Shown here: piece by piece, positions 32,860-44,749 of the stretch
How positions within the stretch are numbered: position 1 is the first letter of the stretch
Layout of the letters: the number at the start of each line of letters is the position of its first letter
The notes under the pieces: model-generated
Databases searched by the model: none
What the model saw: only the letters and a program-made list of their open reading frames with translations
What the model was told of the DNA's origin: nothing
NCBI GenBank assembly: GCA_039000515.1
Contig: JBCFYV010000232.1
Coordinates: 1 to 64,000 of the forward strand
Length of the DNA: 64,000 bases
From: Timema cristinae
Taxonomy: Eukaryota; Arthropoda; Insecta; Phasmatodea; Timematidae
Direction: 5' to 3'
Position numbers and translations under genes: made by a program

Positions 32860-35800
32860 CAGGGGCGACTCGTCCCTAAGGCGCGGAGGCGCGCGCCCCC
32901 CATCCCCACGAATCCCCAGTTCCTTTTAAAGTTATTATTCGCACTCTCATGACAATTTTATCTTGCCATAATAGTTTCAAGAAAAATATGTTTTTGGTTT
33001 AAGTAATAGAAGGCAATGTTTTTAAAATGGCATGTGGTTGTGCGCGAGGCGGTCAGCGCCTGGTATTGGTAACCAAACCTTCCACCTTTTCACCTCTTAT
33101 CTTCAAATGGTATGCAGTCAGGCGCGCGACGGTCAGCGCCTGATAAAGTGAAACCAAACCTTCCCTCCCCTTAACCCGTTGTCCTCCTCCTGCTATAGCT
33201 AGCTAGCTAGCATTGCTTTTTCTTCTTTTGAAGGCGCACTCCCTTACGCGACCTAAGTTTGAAAGCTTGTGAAATGTGTATAGCGTGAACCAGCAATAAT
33301 TGTTGTCAGTTATCCTGCGTGCTCCTGCATCTTGAGGAAGTGTGTGGCGTGTGTGTCTATAATAATATTATGTAGGGTTATTTTAGGATAATGTTTATTT
33401 GAGTTATATGTTTTAATATTTTTTGTAACTATGCTTAATATGAATAGTTCAATTCAGGCGCTTAAGACAATGAATATTGCAAGATTAACTCTTGATCAAA
33501 AAAGATAATTGAAATCATTAGGTAGGCCATATCCTGAATTTTGTATGGAACAAAGTGAAAAAAAGAAAAATGAAAATCGAGTTTTTAAAAGACAGCTCAA
33601 GTCCAAAGATGCATACCAAAAAAATGGCTGGATTTGCGGCTGTGATGTGGACAAATATTTGTACTGTTTCCCGTGTATTTTGTTTTCTCACAGAAAGAGT
33701 GGTGAATGCTTGTGGATAGTAAAGGGCGTCAATGATATAAAACATTTAACAGGAAAAATAAGAAACACGAAGTATCTGTGAATCACATGAATAGTGTTGT
33801 TGATCTTTCTTTGCTAGGCAAAGTAAACATATCGTCTAGTCTTGACTCACAATACAGAGAAAACGTTAAAAAACACAATACTCACGTTGACAAAAATAGG
33901 CACATATTAAAAAGGTTGATTTCATGTGTTAAATTCTGTGGTGTTTTTGAATTACCTCTCAGAGGTCATGACGAATTATCATCATCTACAAATCCTGGTG
34001 TCTACAGAGGCTTAATTAATTATACTGCTGAGCTGGATTCTGCAATGAAAGACCATTTAGAATCAGCCACTGTATTCAAAGGAACAATGAAAATAATACA
34101 AAATGACACACTGGACTGCATGCTTAATGTCTGTAGGGAAGAAATAGAAAAGCAGATACATGATTCTGAATTTGTAGCCATCGAATGTGATGAGACGACT
34201 GATGTAACAAACCATTGTCAGATGGTATTAGTTTTTAGGTATGTGTTTGAGGGGTTGGCTTGTGAAAGGTTTTGGGGGTTTCTTATTCCTGAAGGAAGAT
34301 GTGCAAGCACCTTAGCAAAATGCATAATGGACCACATCAAACCTCTTCTAGACACTTCAAAAGGAAGTTTAATAGCACAGACATATGATGGTGCTAATAT
34401 TATGAGTGGCTCTGTTGGGGGTGTACAGGCCAAGATTAGAGAAACGTACCCATTTGCCTATTTTGTACATTGTTACGCTCATCACCTAAATTTGATATTG
34501 GAAAAAGCAACCAGTGCAAACAGCAAAGTTCAAGTTTTTTTCTAAAACCTTTCTGCCATTCCCGCATTATTTTCGCACTCATCTCTACGATCCGACGTTT
34601 TGGAGCAAGTAGTACAAGTCAGACTACCCAGAGTTGCTACAACAAGATGGAACTACAACATTCGAACTGTTAACGTTGTGTACGAAAATAGTGATAAGTT
34701 GGAGGAATGCTTCGAAGTTCTTGAGGAAAAGTGCACAAACAAACTTACTATTAACGAGGCGAGTAGCCATAGAAGAGCTTTTCAAGACCCAAATTTCATG
34801 TTCTGGTTAACTCTTTTCCACAAAATTTTATCTCACGTGGATATATTGTACCAACAACTACAAACTAGGAACAAGGACAGTGTAATGTGGCAAAATGACA
34901 TTTGCATTTTTGAAAATGAGATGCAAAAAGAAAGGGGCAAGTGAATGAAATCGAGATGCAAATAAATGAAGAGTTCCCTGAACAACCAAGAAAAAGGAAA
35001 AGTAATGTTGAATGTAGCGCCAGAGTGGGGGATGCTAAAGAAGTGTGTGATGTCATTACAACTAATGTAAAAGATAGATTAGCTTTTACTGGTCATTTTG
35101 AGGCAACTTCTTTGTTATGTAATGAGTCATTTTCTACTTGCTTTCCGGAAGAAAAACTCACGCGAGTAATCCAACACTAACCTTTCTTAGAAAAAGAAAA
35201 ACTCCGGTCTGAATTGAGACTTTTATACAGATGACAGGACTTTGACATTAAAAGAGCTATACAACTATTTAACTTCACGGAGAAAAATAACAATAATTCA
35301 GTTTTCAGTGAGGTGACGAAGCTTCTAAAAATTATCATAACAACCCCAATTACGTCTGCTGAATCTAAACGTTGCTTTTCAACATTGAAAAGAATAAAGA
35401 CTTTCCTGAGGAATACAACAACAAATGACAGACTTAATGCTCTAGGGATAGTAGCCATCAACAAGGAACTTATCACACAAATGAAGGACTTTGACGACAG
35501 AGTTAAGGAAAAGTTCATTAACTTAAAAGAGAGGCGTACGGACTTCTTATATAAATAATTTCTTTGTTTATTGCGTTCTAAGTCATTTCTCGCAAGTGTA
35601 AATAATGTAAATATTGTGTATCCTACATATTAATGTTGTGATCTTGTGAGGACATTGAACATACATACCTATATATGTATGCACTTTACACAGCTGCAGA
35701 GTTTCTACAACACATCCACGATATTTGTGGTGAGTTTATTATTTTTATCTTTGCATGTTGTTTGTGATATTAATTTTTGAGTTTAACTAAATGAATATTT

Positions 35801-35910
35801 AGCAAAACATATTCCGAAATTTATGTCTTCTTTTAAATATATTATTTAGAAACAATTTATGAACTAAACAGGCTGCGTCCTCCAGCTTCTAAAGTGACGA
35901 GCCGCCACTG
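32860..35910 (+). mobile_element. hAT-superfamily DNA transposon, about 3.05 kb
   Basis: The left end (32860) reads caggggcgactcgtcccta and the right end, read inward from 35910, cagtggcggctcgtcactt: imperfect terminal inverted repeats typical of ZMYM1-like hAT elements. The flanks (agtaaaaac before, gtgaaacat after) hint at a degraded 8-bp target duplication but do not match well. The interior holds the frameshifted transposase at 33431-35558. The left GC-rich subterminal region contains short repeats (gcggtcagcgcctg at about 33049 and 33129) that may have bound the transposase. Confidence 0.85.
33431..35558 (+). pseudogene. ZMYM1-like hAT transposase, broken
   Basis: The product would have cut and moved the element. 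Pieces in order: a TTF-type zinc-finger region (33509-33781, with a CGCDVDKYLYCFPC motif); the DUF4371/RNase-H-like core (33778-34545) with the first catalytic aspartate in ECDETTDV and the second in TYDGAN; a middle piece (34600-34944); a hydrophilic linker (34941-35180); and the C-terminal dimerisation region (35313-35558) with the expected glutamate in TSAESKRCFSTLKR. There is an in-frame TAA near 33506 and changes of frame near 33760, 34540, 34936 and 35180-35310. All three catalytic residues survive although the frame does not, so decay is fairly recent. Confidence 0.88.
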
Positions 35911-36276
35911 GTGAAACATGACTTTGAGCATGGAAGGATTCCAGGAAACTCAGTAATGAGAGCATTGACGTAATAAGCTGAAGGTTCCGGATTTGATTCA
36001 CATGTCAATTGTCGAGCTGTCATTTAATAAATTTAAATAATATGTCTAATTACCGGTATTGTTATTATTAGTATCCTGAAGACCGAACATCACTTGGTAA
36101 AATCATAACGATCAATAATGTAAGACGAATCATAGACAAATCAAATAAGAATCAAAAGTTGAAATCTTGACAGTCTCCCCCTTAGACCTCGCTAGATCCA
36201 ATTTCTCGTACTCGATAACGGTAGATAACACAATTTCATCAAAGTTTACAAAATTAACATTACATTACGCTACGCT

Positions 36277-36278
<2 letters not shown>
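35911..36278. other. No gene seen
   Basis: AT-rich. A faint SINE-like piece (attgacgtaataagctgaaggttccgg near 35965) is too eroded to assign. Confidence 0.3.

Positions 36279-36344
<66 letters not shown>
36279..36344 (+). repeat. (AC)n microsatellite, about 33 units
   Basis: An uninterrupted dinucleotide run. The two coding frames over it, in opposite strands, are artefacts of the repeat. Confidence 0.98.
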
Positions 36345-36346
<2 letters not shown>

Positions 36347-37094
36347 TAAAAGAAAGGTTAGAATTATTAAAATGTTCAAATATAATCAAAGACATTAATT
36401 TCAGATTAATTAGTTTTAAAAATCGAATAAATCCAAAGATATATTTTATTTTCAATTTCGTTTTAAGTGAAACGTTGCAGTTCTGAGGTACAGATAAATA
36501 TGGACAAACATAGCTACAAATGCCAGTTTTTATTAAATTAAGGATGGTAGACCTAATTTAATACAATTGAAAATTAGGTTGTAAGATATTAGGTACATAT
36601 TGGTATCTTGAAAGTTATATTTATGTTAATATAATTGTATTAATATCCCGAAATTTTTAGTTTAGTAGTTTGTATTTATTTAATTCGGTATGTTGTTATA
36701 TTAGTGTGTTATTTTGTTTATATAGTAAGGGGTGTTGGTATAACTTCTTCACGCTTTAATAAACCTTTTATTTATGATAAAATTTAATTCTATAATAAAA
36801 ATTTACATAATCTGTTAAAAGTGATATCTGAAGAACACATACAATGTAGATAAGTACATAGCAATATAAACATTGAATTTTAGAACTGTCAATAAAAGTT
36901 CTTCAGCTGGTGGTTTGTCTATATAATATTTGTTTACGTGTATTTAGATAATTACAGTAAGCTCATTTATATGAGTAGGCCTTTTGAAAGGTGCTGGTAT
37001 TGTGGCATGTTGTATTTATGTGTATGTAGATCTGGTTGTATGGATATTCGAAGTTTCATGAGTATTTTAGTTACATGATATGTTTAAATTAATA
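36345..37094. other. AT-rich, no gene seen
   Basis: No tandem or inverted structure and no coding signal that I could support. Confidence 0.4.
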
Positions 37095-37605
37095 TATTAC
37101 TAGATAGCTGTTGCCCGCGGCTTTGCTCGCGTGGAAGTTGATAATATACAAATACGAAAATATACATATGTATTTACAGATTAGTTAAAAATATTACGTT
37201 ACGTTGATGACCATAACTTGAACTCAGATCAAAAATAATGCAAGTCCGATAGAAACTTTCACCCCCTTTTTCATCCCTTATTAAATAAAATTTCCAAAAT
37301 TCCTGAAACACGTATTTTTTTTGTTTTACGTCAATAACCGAAATACAAAATTTTATTTATCTAACTTTCAAAATGACGGACTTTCATACATATTATCATA
37401 CATATCATCATCCCCTATTTTGACCCCTTTGGGGTGGAATTTTCTAAAAGCCTTTCTTAGTGGGTGCCTACATAACAAAATGAATATACAGTCCGTATTT
37501 CATTCTTGTAGCCTTGATAGTTTGCGCTCGGCGATGATGAATGAGTCAGTCAGTCAGTCAGTCAGTCAGTCAATCTATCAGGACATGTTATTTTATAAGT
37601 ATAGA
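37095..37605 (+). repeat. Dispersed repeat with a 'GCCCGCGGC' head and GTCA run
   Basis: It starts near actagatagctgttgcccg, has a GC-rich hairpin-like head (cccgcggctttgctcgcg), a body with an accccctttttcatccctt block, a (GTCA)n run at 37545-37571, and ends near ttataagtatagat. Repeats with this head and end occur widely in insect and other invertebrate genomes as RTE-type or other non-autonomous elements. The class here is not settled. The 106-residue frame at 37321-37641 lies inside it. Confidence 0.5.
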
Positions 37606-37704
37606 TGGTATGTTTTACGAATGTATGTATATAGTACCTAATATGTGTGCACACTTGTATTTATATAGATGTATATGTTAAATTATTGATAGATAGTCTA
37701 CTGA

Positions 37705-37870
37705 CCTGCCTCGGTGACGTAGTTAGATAACGTGTTAGATTCATGTTGAGCCAGAATGCCACGTTCGGGGAGATCGAGGTTATAATCTCGGTCGGGTGAA
37801 CTGTGGGTGGTATTTCCTAAATGGTTTTCCATTCTCCCTCCACGCAAATGTAGGCTTACTACTCTTCACA
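37705..37870 (+). repeat. F1 SINE, head and centre
   Basis: A clear head (ctgcctcggtgacgtagtta), B-box region gaggttataatctcggtcg, central tttcctaaatggttttcc and ccctccacgcaaatg. The tail is missing. Confidence 0.85.
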
Positions 37871-38634
37871 CTTAAACATAGACTTTAGACACAATAATAT
37901 GACAAGACATTTTATTTAAGACTACTGTGGAATAGGCCTACTGGGGTCACCACATTAAAAAAAACGTACCTAATACTCTACATCAAAAGGTGGTGTGTGA
38001 AATGAGTGTTTAAATAATAGTACAAAATGTTAAAGACTGATCTGGTATGCTAAAGTTAAAATCAGTGTCATGTGCTAGCAAAATGGTAATAAGTTGAATG
38101 AGTACGAAAAATATGCACTTTTTCTAATTTTGAATCAAAATGCCTTAGTTTTCTAGGGCTATTTCATTAATGGATTTTATGGAAAAAAATATTCATACTT
38201 TTTTTTTGTAGAAAATTGTATTACCTTTCGTTTAGGTTATAAACATTTTTGTCTAAAATGCAAGGAAGCCGAGTTATTTTGAGATATTGTTGAAAAATTG
38301 TATTTTACACCATTTTTTCAAGATGACGGCTCTTGCGGCAAAATGACAAGGCTGTAAATTTAATATTGGTGATAAAAATGTACAATTTTAGCCATTTTAC
38401 AAAATTTCCTGACTTAACGCAAGCCAAAATCCCCCTATTGCCTGGACTATTTTTGCAATGTGTAAACTCTTTCTCGCTCTCGCGTAGGAATTAAGTGCGG
38501 AAAGCAACAGGCTATTACCGAAATTTCCTGAATTTTCTGACAAACATTTGAATCAACCTTTGGGTTTAAGACCCACTATTATTAATATTATAAAGAAAAC
38601 CATATATATTTTATATAGCACATTGATAGGAGCG
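37871..38634. other. No gene seen
   Basis: AT-rich, no supported feature. Confidence 0.35.
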
Positions 38635-38880
38635 AGCACCCATTGGTGATAATGAGGACTGAATGTCAAGTTCGTCTATTTTGATTTATCGGTGATTAAC
38701 AGGTCAGGGTTAAAATCTATGCCGACTATGCTGAGGTGAGTTTTTTCCAAATTGGTTTCCACTCTCTTTCACTGAAAATTTAGATACACTTCCTCTAAAC
38801 TCTACCTTATTCATTCCTACTTTATTATTGTAATTAAATTAATATAGCCTAGACGAGTAGTCAAATGCAGTTCTATAAAC
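38635..38880 (+). repeat. Old F1 SINE copy
   Basis: The head is eroded (acaggtcagggttaaaatct). The central ttttttccaaattggtttcc and a tail with tagcctagacgagtagtc are in F1 order. Confidence 0.65.
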
Positions 38881-39352
38881 AAAATAAATAGCATGTGCTT
38901 AACTGAGTAGACTTTTTGTTTTTATTTAAAAAAATAACATATATGTGTGTATTTATGAATAAAATTATAATGGCCTAAAATATATCATTACAAACAAAAT
39001 ATAAATCAAACTGTAAACCTGAGAATAAACAAACTCTAATTAAATATACGTACATATTTAAATTGGATATTCTTCGACGAAAAGCGTAATTTTGAACTCA
39101 TGAGGCATGCAAATATTTTAATGTTCCAATCCCAATTGAAAATAACATGTCCCAAAGATTTCAAATTGCGATATATAATCCAAACTGACTAATTATGACG
39201 ATATCTTCCCAAACATAGCTATATACAGGTAATTTAAACCAAAGTTGGTTTGTAGGTGCAACTAAGTATGCCCTTTTAAATACTTTGCCAACAGTTATTA
39301 AAATAAAGTTTCGCTACATTATTAGGCATCAAAAATCTATTACCTAATCACC

Positions 39353-39565
39353 TTGATGGTCGCATTGGTCTAAGGAGCTACTCTTATATTATATTATACT
39401 GGTGAAGATGGGGAGATTGGGGTTCGATTCTAGTTGGGTGCACTGAGGGTGTTTTTTCCTAAATTGTTCTCCATTATCTCTCAACGAAAATACTGGTGCT
39501 CTTCCTCTAAAATACACCTTACTTATCCATAAGGTTTCTTATATTAACCACATAACGCTTTTGGG
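39353..39565 (+). repeat. F1 SINE copy
   Basis: B-box ggggttcgattctagttggg, central ttttttcctaaattgttctc and a shortened tail ending near aaccacataacgc. Confidence 0.75.
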
Positions 39566-39945
39566 GGGTTTAGCTCTAATTTATACATGATGTTACATGA
39601 AGAGGGGTATAGAGTAAATTACAGTGTTACGTAACACATTTCTTATACTTAAATTCTAATGTTTCTGAAAAATGTACATTGTTGTTTATGTTTTCACTAT
39701 AAAACAGACTTAAAGATAACTTTCGAAGATTTACGGTGATAAAAATGGAAGCTTAATGCGCTTTTATGTTTTGTTTGTTGATTTTTCAAATGCTTTGCGT
39801 AGATTACGATGTTTGCCTATGACTACGAACTCCAATAAAGTACATTCCTTAGTACAATGCGCATGACAGTGGCTTGTTACTCACAGCACTTGTTTTGACT
39901 TGCCTGCAGTTCACAGAATTGTGACTCCCTCGGAGACACGGCAGT
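39566..39945. other. No gene seen
   Basis: AT-rich, no supported feature. Confidence 0.35.
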
Positions 39946-40130
39946 AGGCCTAAAGTCATTTGGCCTAAAAGTCAGATGACCTAAAAGTCATTTGTCCTAA
40001 AATTCAGTTAGCCTATAAGTCATTTGGGCTAAAAGTTATTTGGTCTGAAAGTCATTTAGCCTGAAAGTCATTTGGCCTAAAAGTCATTTGGCCTAAAGTC
40101 AGTTGGCCTAAAGTCATTTGGCCTAAAGTG
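39946..40130 (+). repeat. Minisatellite, 15-17 bp period, about 11 units
   Basis: Units of the form tttggcctaaaagtca repeat with small changes. The register is kept across the block. Confidence 0.92.
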
Positions 40131-40186
40131 AATTCTGAATAAAGATCACCTTTATACAAACGAGCATTGAGGTTGGAAACGTGCAA

Positions 40187-40285
40187 CCTGGGACCCCTGG
40201 CTCAATTGGCATTCGCGCTACCGACTATCTTGGACTCAACAGTAAATTCGGCTAGGATTCGAACCCCAACCTGATTACTAACAGC
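40187..40285 (+). repeat. tRNA-like retroposon head
   Basis: An A-box-like tggctcaattggcattcg and, about 40 bases on, a B-box-like ggattcgaacccc. Acceptor-stem complementarity is not convincing, so a real tRNA gene is unlikely. Confidence 0.4.
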
Positions 40286-41089
40286 GACAAAGTGCAATTA
40301 AAGTATAACGCCTTATAACGAACGGCATCCACTGTGGTACACCCAAAAGAAGATTATGGCATGGTAAATTGTTGCTTTACATAAAATATATTATCAAATA
40401 TTTAACAGTCTCAGCATTTGCAACAAAATACAGCCTATTGAACCACATTAAGTCCTGCTGTAACGTTGTCTATTACGATGTTGTTTATTTAAAAGGTTGT
40501 CAATAGTTTCTGATCCTCGTTTTACTTAACGTTGTCCCTGACTGGCTACAATGTTGTTTTTAACCCGATTCAATCAAGCCTCAAGTTTGAATCGTTTGCC
40601 AAACGCCTGATAACCGCCCACGCTATGCCAGAGTCATGCAGACCCCGTCACGAGGTGCATTAACTTGGAATACCACTTTCAAATTTTGAATTTTTTTCTA
40701 TGTCAACGTTTTGTTTTCGTTTTGTACCACAAACAAAAAGTTTTATACCCCCACCATTTTGAGAATTTAGCATATCAAAATTGCCACTACAAATTAAGGG
40801 GTAGTTTGATCTTTATTATTTTGAAATTTTTCAATGCAAACGTTTTGAAATAATTCTGTACCGCTATGTAACATAGATTTGGTTTGCGTATAATATCTCG
40901 CCAAATTAATTGAAATTTATAAAGTATAATTTAATTAATATACTACTTCAGGGGCGGATCCAAATCATTTTCATAGGGAGGAATGGGGGTGTCATAATTA
41001 TAAATTACATGTACCATGCAATGCTAGAGTTCTGTTTAAAGCAATTTAATAGTTTCTCATTCATATTTGAGCTTATGAATAAGATATAA
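40286..41089. other. No gene seen
   Basis: AT-rich in its second half. The phrase tcaggggcggatccaaat (near 40949) resembles a hAT-type end but no partner was found. Confidence 0.35.
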
Positions 41090-41565
41090 GTGATACTTAA
41101 GGGACCGCGGTTTCTCAGGGAGGTAAGAGGGGAGGGGGTTTATTTATTTTTTCTTATAACCCCTTTATCATGCATGTGGTTTTCAGGACAGTGGTATCTC
41201 CGGGGGTGTATAGAGCTAATTATCGATCGTGCTTCTCGAGGGTGGGATGGTTCAGGGGGGAGGGTGTGTGATGATGAATTTGGGAGGATTCTCAGTAAGG
41301 GTGTGCGTGTGTTTTTGTTCTCTTTCTCTCTCTGAATATAGTCTTAACACAGGACCATGTGGTATCTTAGGGGGTGAGTGAGGGAAGAGTTTATATTTTT
41401 TTTTCTTAAACCTCCTATAGCATGTATACGGTTTTTCAGGACGGTGGTATCTCCAGGGGGGTGTAAAGTGTTATCGATTGAAGGATGGTGGCGTGGGATG
41501 GTTCGGGGGTATGAATTGAGAGAGGCCGGCGACCCGCGCTTGGATCTGCACAGGCGGGATGGGGG
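41090..41565 (+). repeat. Two-copy G-rich tandem duplication, about 280 bp
   Basis: Shared blocks in both units: gagggg/gaggga then tttttttctta, a ccc(c/t)tttatca/ctatagcatg(c/t)at block, gacagtggtatctcc/gacggtggtatctcc and a gtgggatggttc block. The frames at 41090 and 41378 are this repeat. Confidence 0.75.
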
Positions 41566-41634
41566 ATTTTAAGTATACCCCCCATTCCACTGTGTTCTTA
41601 AATGGATGCACACATTTAATAAGTTCCTTCCATG

Positions 41635-42090
41635 TAGTGCCTTTCTCTCTATCATTCATATTTCTTATTGAGATCATGAACTTAGGGACTAAGGTTAAAT
41701 AGTAGAATCTCTTTCTAAGGCGTATAGTCTTAAAATTATAACAATACATATGCATCTTCGGTACAGCGATTATTATAAAATCTCTTTTATATTTATTACT
41801 AGGATCTTCAACTTAGGAATTAATGTTAAATAGTATAGCTTCTTTTTACTATGTGTATATTATTAAGATTATAACAATACATAGCTACATATCTTCCGTA
41901 CAGTAATAATTACAAAATCTCTATCTTTTGAGATATAGTCTTAAAAGAATACCTCCTAACTCTAAGTATTGCCTTTCTCTCTCTCTCATCTTTCTTAATG
42001 GGATTTGAATAAAGGTTAAATAAATAGTACAGCTTGTTTTTTTAACGCGTGTATTCTTAAAATTACAAAGACACATACATATGATCTTTA
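41635..42090 (+). repeat. Imperfect tandem repeat, about 130-150 bp
   Basis: Units share ctttctctct..tcat, ggttaaatagta, a cttaaaattataacaatacata block and a tcttc(g/c)gtaca block followed by aaatctct. At least three degenerate units lead into the coding relic on the right. Confidence 0.65.
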
Positions 42091-42097
42091 AAATGAT

Positions 42098-42316
42098 TTA
42101 AAATATCTCATTATCTCTCAAAATATATGGTCTTTCAGTCAACACATACGCTTCAGCACCATCGTCTAACAATACATACATATATTTCGTACAATGATTA
42201 AAGTCTTCAGTCAACATATACACTTCACCGTCATCGTATAACAATACATACATATCTTGCGCACAATGATTTAAAAAATCTCTTTCTCTCTTCGGTAAAC
42301 ATACGCTTCCCGTCAT
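42098..42316 (-). pseudogene. Coding-like short repeats at the end of the Polinton-like block
   Basis: Minus-strand translation contains two similar stretches of about 32 residues, each with YMYVLL-(Y/D)DDG(E/A)-V/A-Y-(M/V)LTE. The same DNA is periodic with the non-coding repeats at 41635-42090, so this may be a coding tail that seeded the repeats or the reverse. No function is assigned. Confidence 0.35.
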
Positions 42317-42373
42317 CGTCTAGATATAGCTCACGCCAAAGAAGGATTCAGATGTAGAGTCTGCACGCACACT

Positions 42374-42730
42374 TCACCACTTGAATATCTCGTACGTGTC
42401 ATCACCTAGATGTATCAGACCTTGTTGGAAAGCGTTAAAGCGACGCCTATACCTCGCAACAAAATTTATACATGGAAGATGGACTCTTCCTACATAGTCA
42501 AGCGCGATGATGTTCGGTTCGTCCTCCGCTTCACTAAACTCTTCATCTCCTTCTAGTTGATGAACGTTGAAGGTTCGGTACTTTTCGAGCTCATAGATGT
42601 ACTTGACTCGATCGTATTCCTCGCGCTCGATCTGTTCCAACACCATGCACAAAGCGTCTTCCTCCTGTAGAATTTATGTTTGGTCCCGTTCCATGAGATT
42701 GTAGATGGGACATGATGTAGTACAGCTCCC
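42374..42730 (-). pseudogene. Unclassified protein relic in the Polinton-like block
   Basis: A 92-codon open frame (42374-42652) is rich in acidic and aromatic residues (GDEEFSEAEDEPN; YRRRFNAFQQGLIHLGDD). The same frame extends upstream through one stop near 42672 into a plausible coding stretch with CPIYNLMERDQ. It lies on the same strand as, and downstream of, the integrase relic. I do not recognise the family. Confidence 0.45.
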
Positions 42731-43047
42731 TATATACTGACTCGCTTCCCACATACCGGGATTATGACGGCCGAGCCAGTGTATAGAGGAATCGCAGCGC
42801 TCGCTGTAGCCCTTGTCAACCTCCACGATGTAGTATTTAAGCTGCCGTTCTAGATCTTAATATCGCTCATGTCGTCCAGACGATAACCAAACTGTCTAAA
42901 CATATTGAATGTGGTGCTTCTCTCTGCTCGCGCTCACCTTTATACGCTCAGGATGGGGGGAGGAAAAATCCCTGTTAGAGGAGTGGTTCACCCTCACCTT
43001 CTCCACTATATCCTTATCAATCCCCGAATTGTGCGTCGAGTCAAACC

Positions 43048-43905
43048 CTAACCATTTGTCGTATACTCTATCTCCGAACGTTTGATTATCTTCTCTACAA
43101 GGTAAATATCTGGAAACACCGTCTTTCTGATATCCTTATTGTAGAATCCTCCTGTGATATGCTTACCTTTCATATCTTCGAGTAGAATGGTCCGGGGATT
43201 ATTCTCGACGATGTCACGTATTTTAAACAGTTCGGTTGACCTATTCGTGGTATAACCCTTTTCGAAAACGTCCTTATACTTACTGATACGAACTATATAA
43301 CCTACTTTAAACATGTTAGGTGTAGAATCTGAAATCTTGAGACGTTTATAGATTATATGTAAAGTCTGTCATCCTTGACGTCCATAGGCTTCATTTTTAT
43401 GGTCAAGTGTATCGTCTGGTTGTATTCGTACAGTAACGAATCGATCATAACGATCCATCGATAAGATCCTTAAGCTGTGAACCTTCTCCACATCATTTTA
43501 TTGAGGGTACGATTAAATAATTAGCCGACACTAGCCTTGACGTTGCCGAATATGTAATAATGATTGATGCTCTTTCTTGCCATGAATATTTTAAACTCTG
43601 CGTTGTAAAACGCTGTTCCATTATCCATTTGGCGATGACGTACGGGAGGTAATCCTTTGTCAGTCACCTTGACGAGGAGAGAGCCATTGCGGCGCTGACA
43701 TTCTTCCCGTCTTAGTCTTGACAGGTGTAACCCAAGCTCTTTTAGAATACACGTCGATGACGGCGAGAAGGTACTTGAATTTCTTAATTGATCTGGAGTA
43801 GGTTATCATCTCCACCAGATCGGCCTGAAGGAGTTCGTTCAACCCTCGTACGTCAACATGTCTTCGGGGAAATCGTCGTCTTGTAGGACGATAAAGTTCA
43901 CGCGC
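43048..43905 (-). pseudogene. Polinton/Maverick-type retroviral-like integrase, broken
   Basis: It would have joined element DNA to the chromosome. In order on the minus strand: a basic region (ARELYRPTRRRF, near 43900-43866); the core with the first catalytic aspartate in LLQADLVEM and the strand LLAVIDVYSKRAWV; the second aspartate in QMDNGTAFYN (43623-43625); an INHYY stretch; then NRTLNKMMW; and a C-terminal domain (43048-43314: FKVGYIVRISKYKDVF through FPDIYLVEKI). The codon expected to encode the catalytic glutamate, just before LFNRTL, is a stop (43521-43523). Frame changes lie near 43655-43700, and more stops follow near 43480 and 43360. The closest family I know is the Maverick/Polinton and 'transposon-derived F54H12.3' type integrase. 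Confidence 0.82.
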
Positions 43906-44483
43906 AGTCTTTCACTTGATGGTAGACATGATTATGATAAAATACGGATGAGACAAATGTCTTTATTACGATGATTCCGGCCTCACGTAATTCCTCAATG
44001 ATAGAAACGATCTCTTTCTCGTGAGCGGAATGTCCGGCCTCGGTAGATGCGTGCAAGAATCGTAATCGATCGACCAATTCGTTGGGATCGTCCCAATAGG
44101 TATAATAGACCCCTTTTCCTGTTTCCATCTTGTATAAACCGTCACCATCGAGCTCCTCCTCGAACATAGGTTTGATGATTAACGAATACTTTGATCCTGT
44201 GCGCATCTTGATACGTGTGTAGGGGTCGTTTCTCAACCGAAGCGCGTTCGTTTCTTCAAGCATGGAATTTTATACTTTCAGATCCTCCTTAGTATAATGC
44301 GTGGGTGCTCTTCTGAAATGTAATTCTAATAGCCCTCGCGTATATGGCCGTCATATTGTTAAGAAGTACTGTGCCATCACTCTCACCAAATACAATACGG
44401 TTATCTCCGAGCTTGGTCGAGCTACCTTCATGATGGACTACGTAGGTTTTATCGAAATGGGCTTGAGACGAAAAAAGATAAGT
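43898..44483 (-). pseudogene. Large unclassified protein of the Polinton-like element, broken
   Basis: The best piece is 43898-44263 (121 codons) with SKYSLIIKPMFEEEL, then VYYTYWDDPNELVDRLRFL and SIIEELREAGI. Upstream it continues with two frame changes through an RRAPTHYTKEDL stretch and an HFDKTYVVHHEG stretch. Proteins with this order (DKT..., then L-W/L-EL..., then YTxED, then a YWDDPNEL motif) are common as 'uncharacterised' predictions in invertebrates and accompany this integrase type; that link is from memory. Function unknown. Confidence 0.6.
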
Positions 44484-44714
44484 CTACAATAGATGTATGT
44501 TTTTCAATATCTCAGGTGAGTCTTCCGCTTCCTGCTTCAGTTCGGGTTCAGCGATCACCTTCATCTTCTTGCTTAGAGAATCTGTGATAGGTTTGAATGT
44601 TTCCTTCGCGAAGTACTCGGACTCTTGTCGAGCATCGCGTAGTTACTTATACTTTCGTTTAGTAATCTTAATCTTACTCGCCTTTATTATATCCTCCGTG
44701 ACCTTCGTTGACAT
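44484..44714 (-). pseudogene. Small charged protein relic
   Basis: It starts MSTKVTEDIIKASKIKITKR and runs 76 codons with one in-frame TAA (44643-44645). The rest (SEYFAKETFKPITDSLSKK) is helical and charged and probably formed the N-terminal part of the large protein relic that follows in the same direction. The plus-strand frame at 44497-44874 is its antisense shadow. Confidence 0.55.
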
Positions 44715-44749
44715 GTTGCAAGGTACAAGTGTCTCTTACGATGAAGAAA

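Noticed and set aside
36167..36455. TH-repeat and VC-repeat proteins on opposite strands
   Set aside because: Both are the (AC)n microsatellite.
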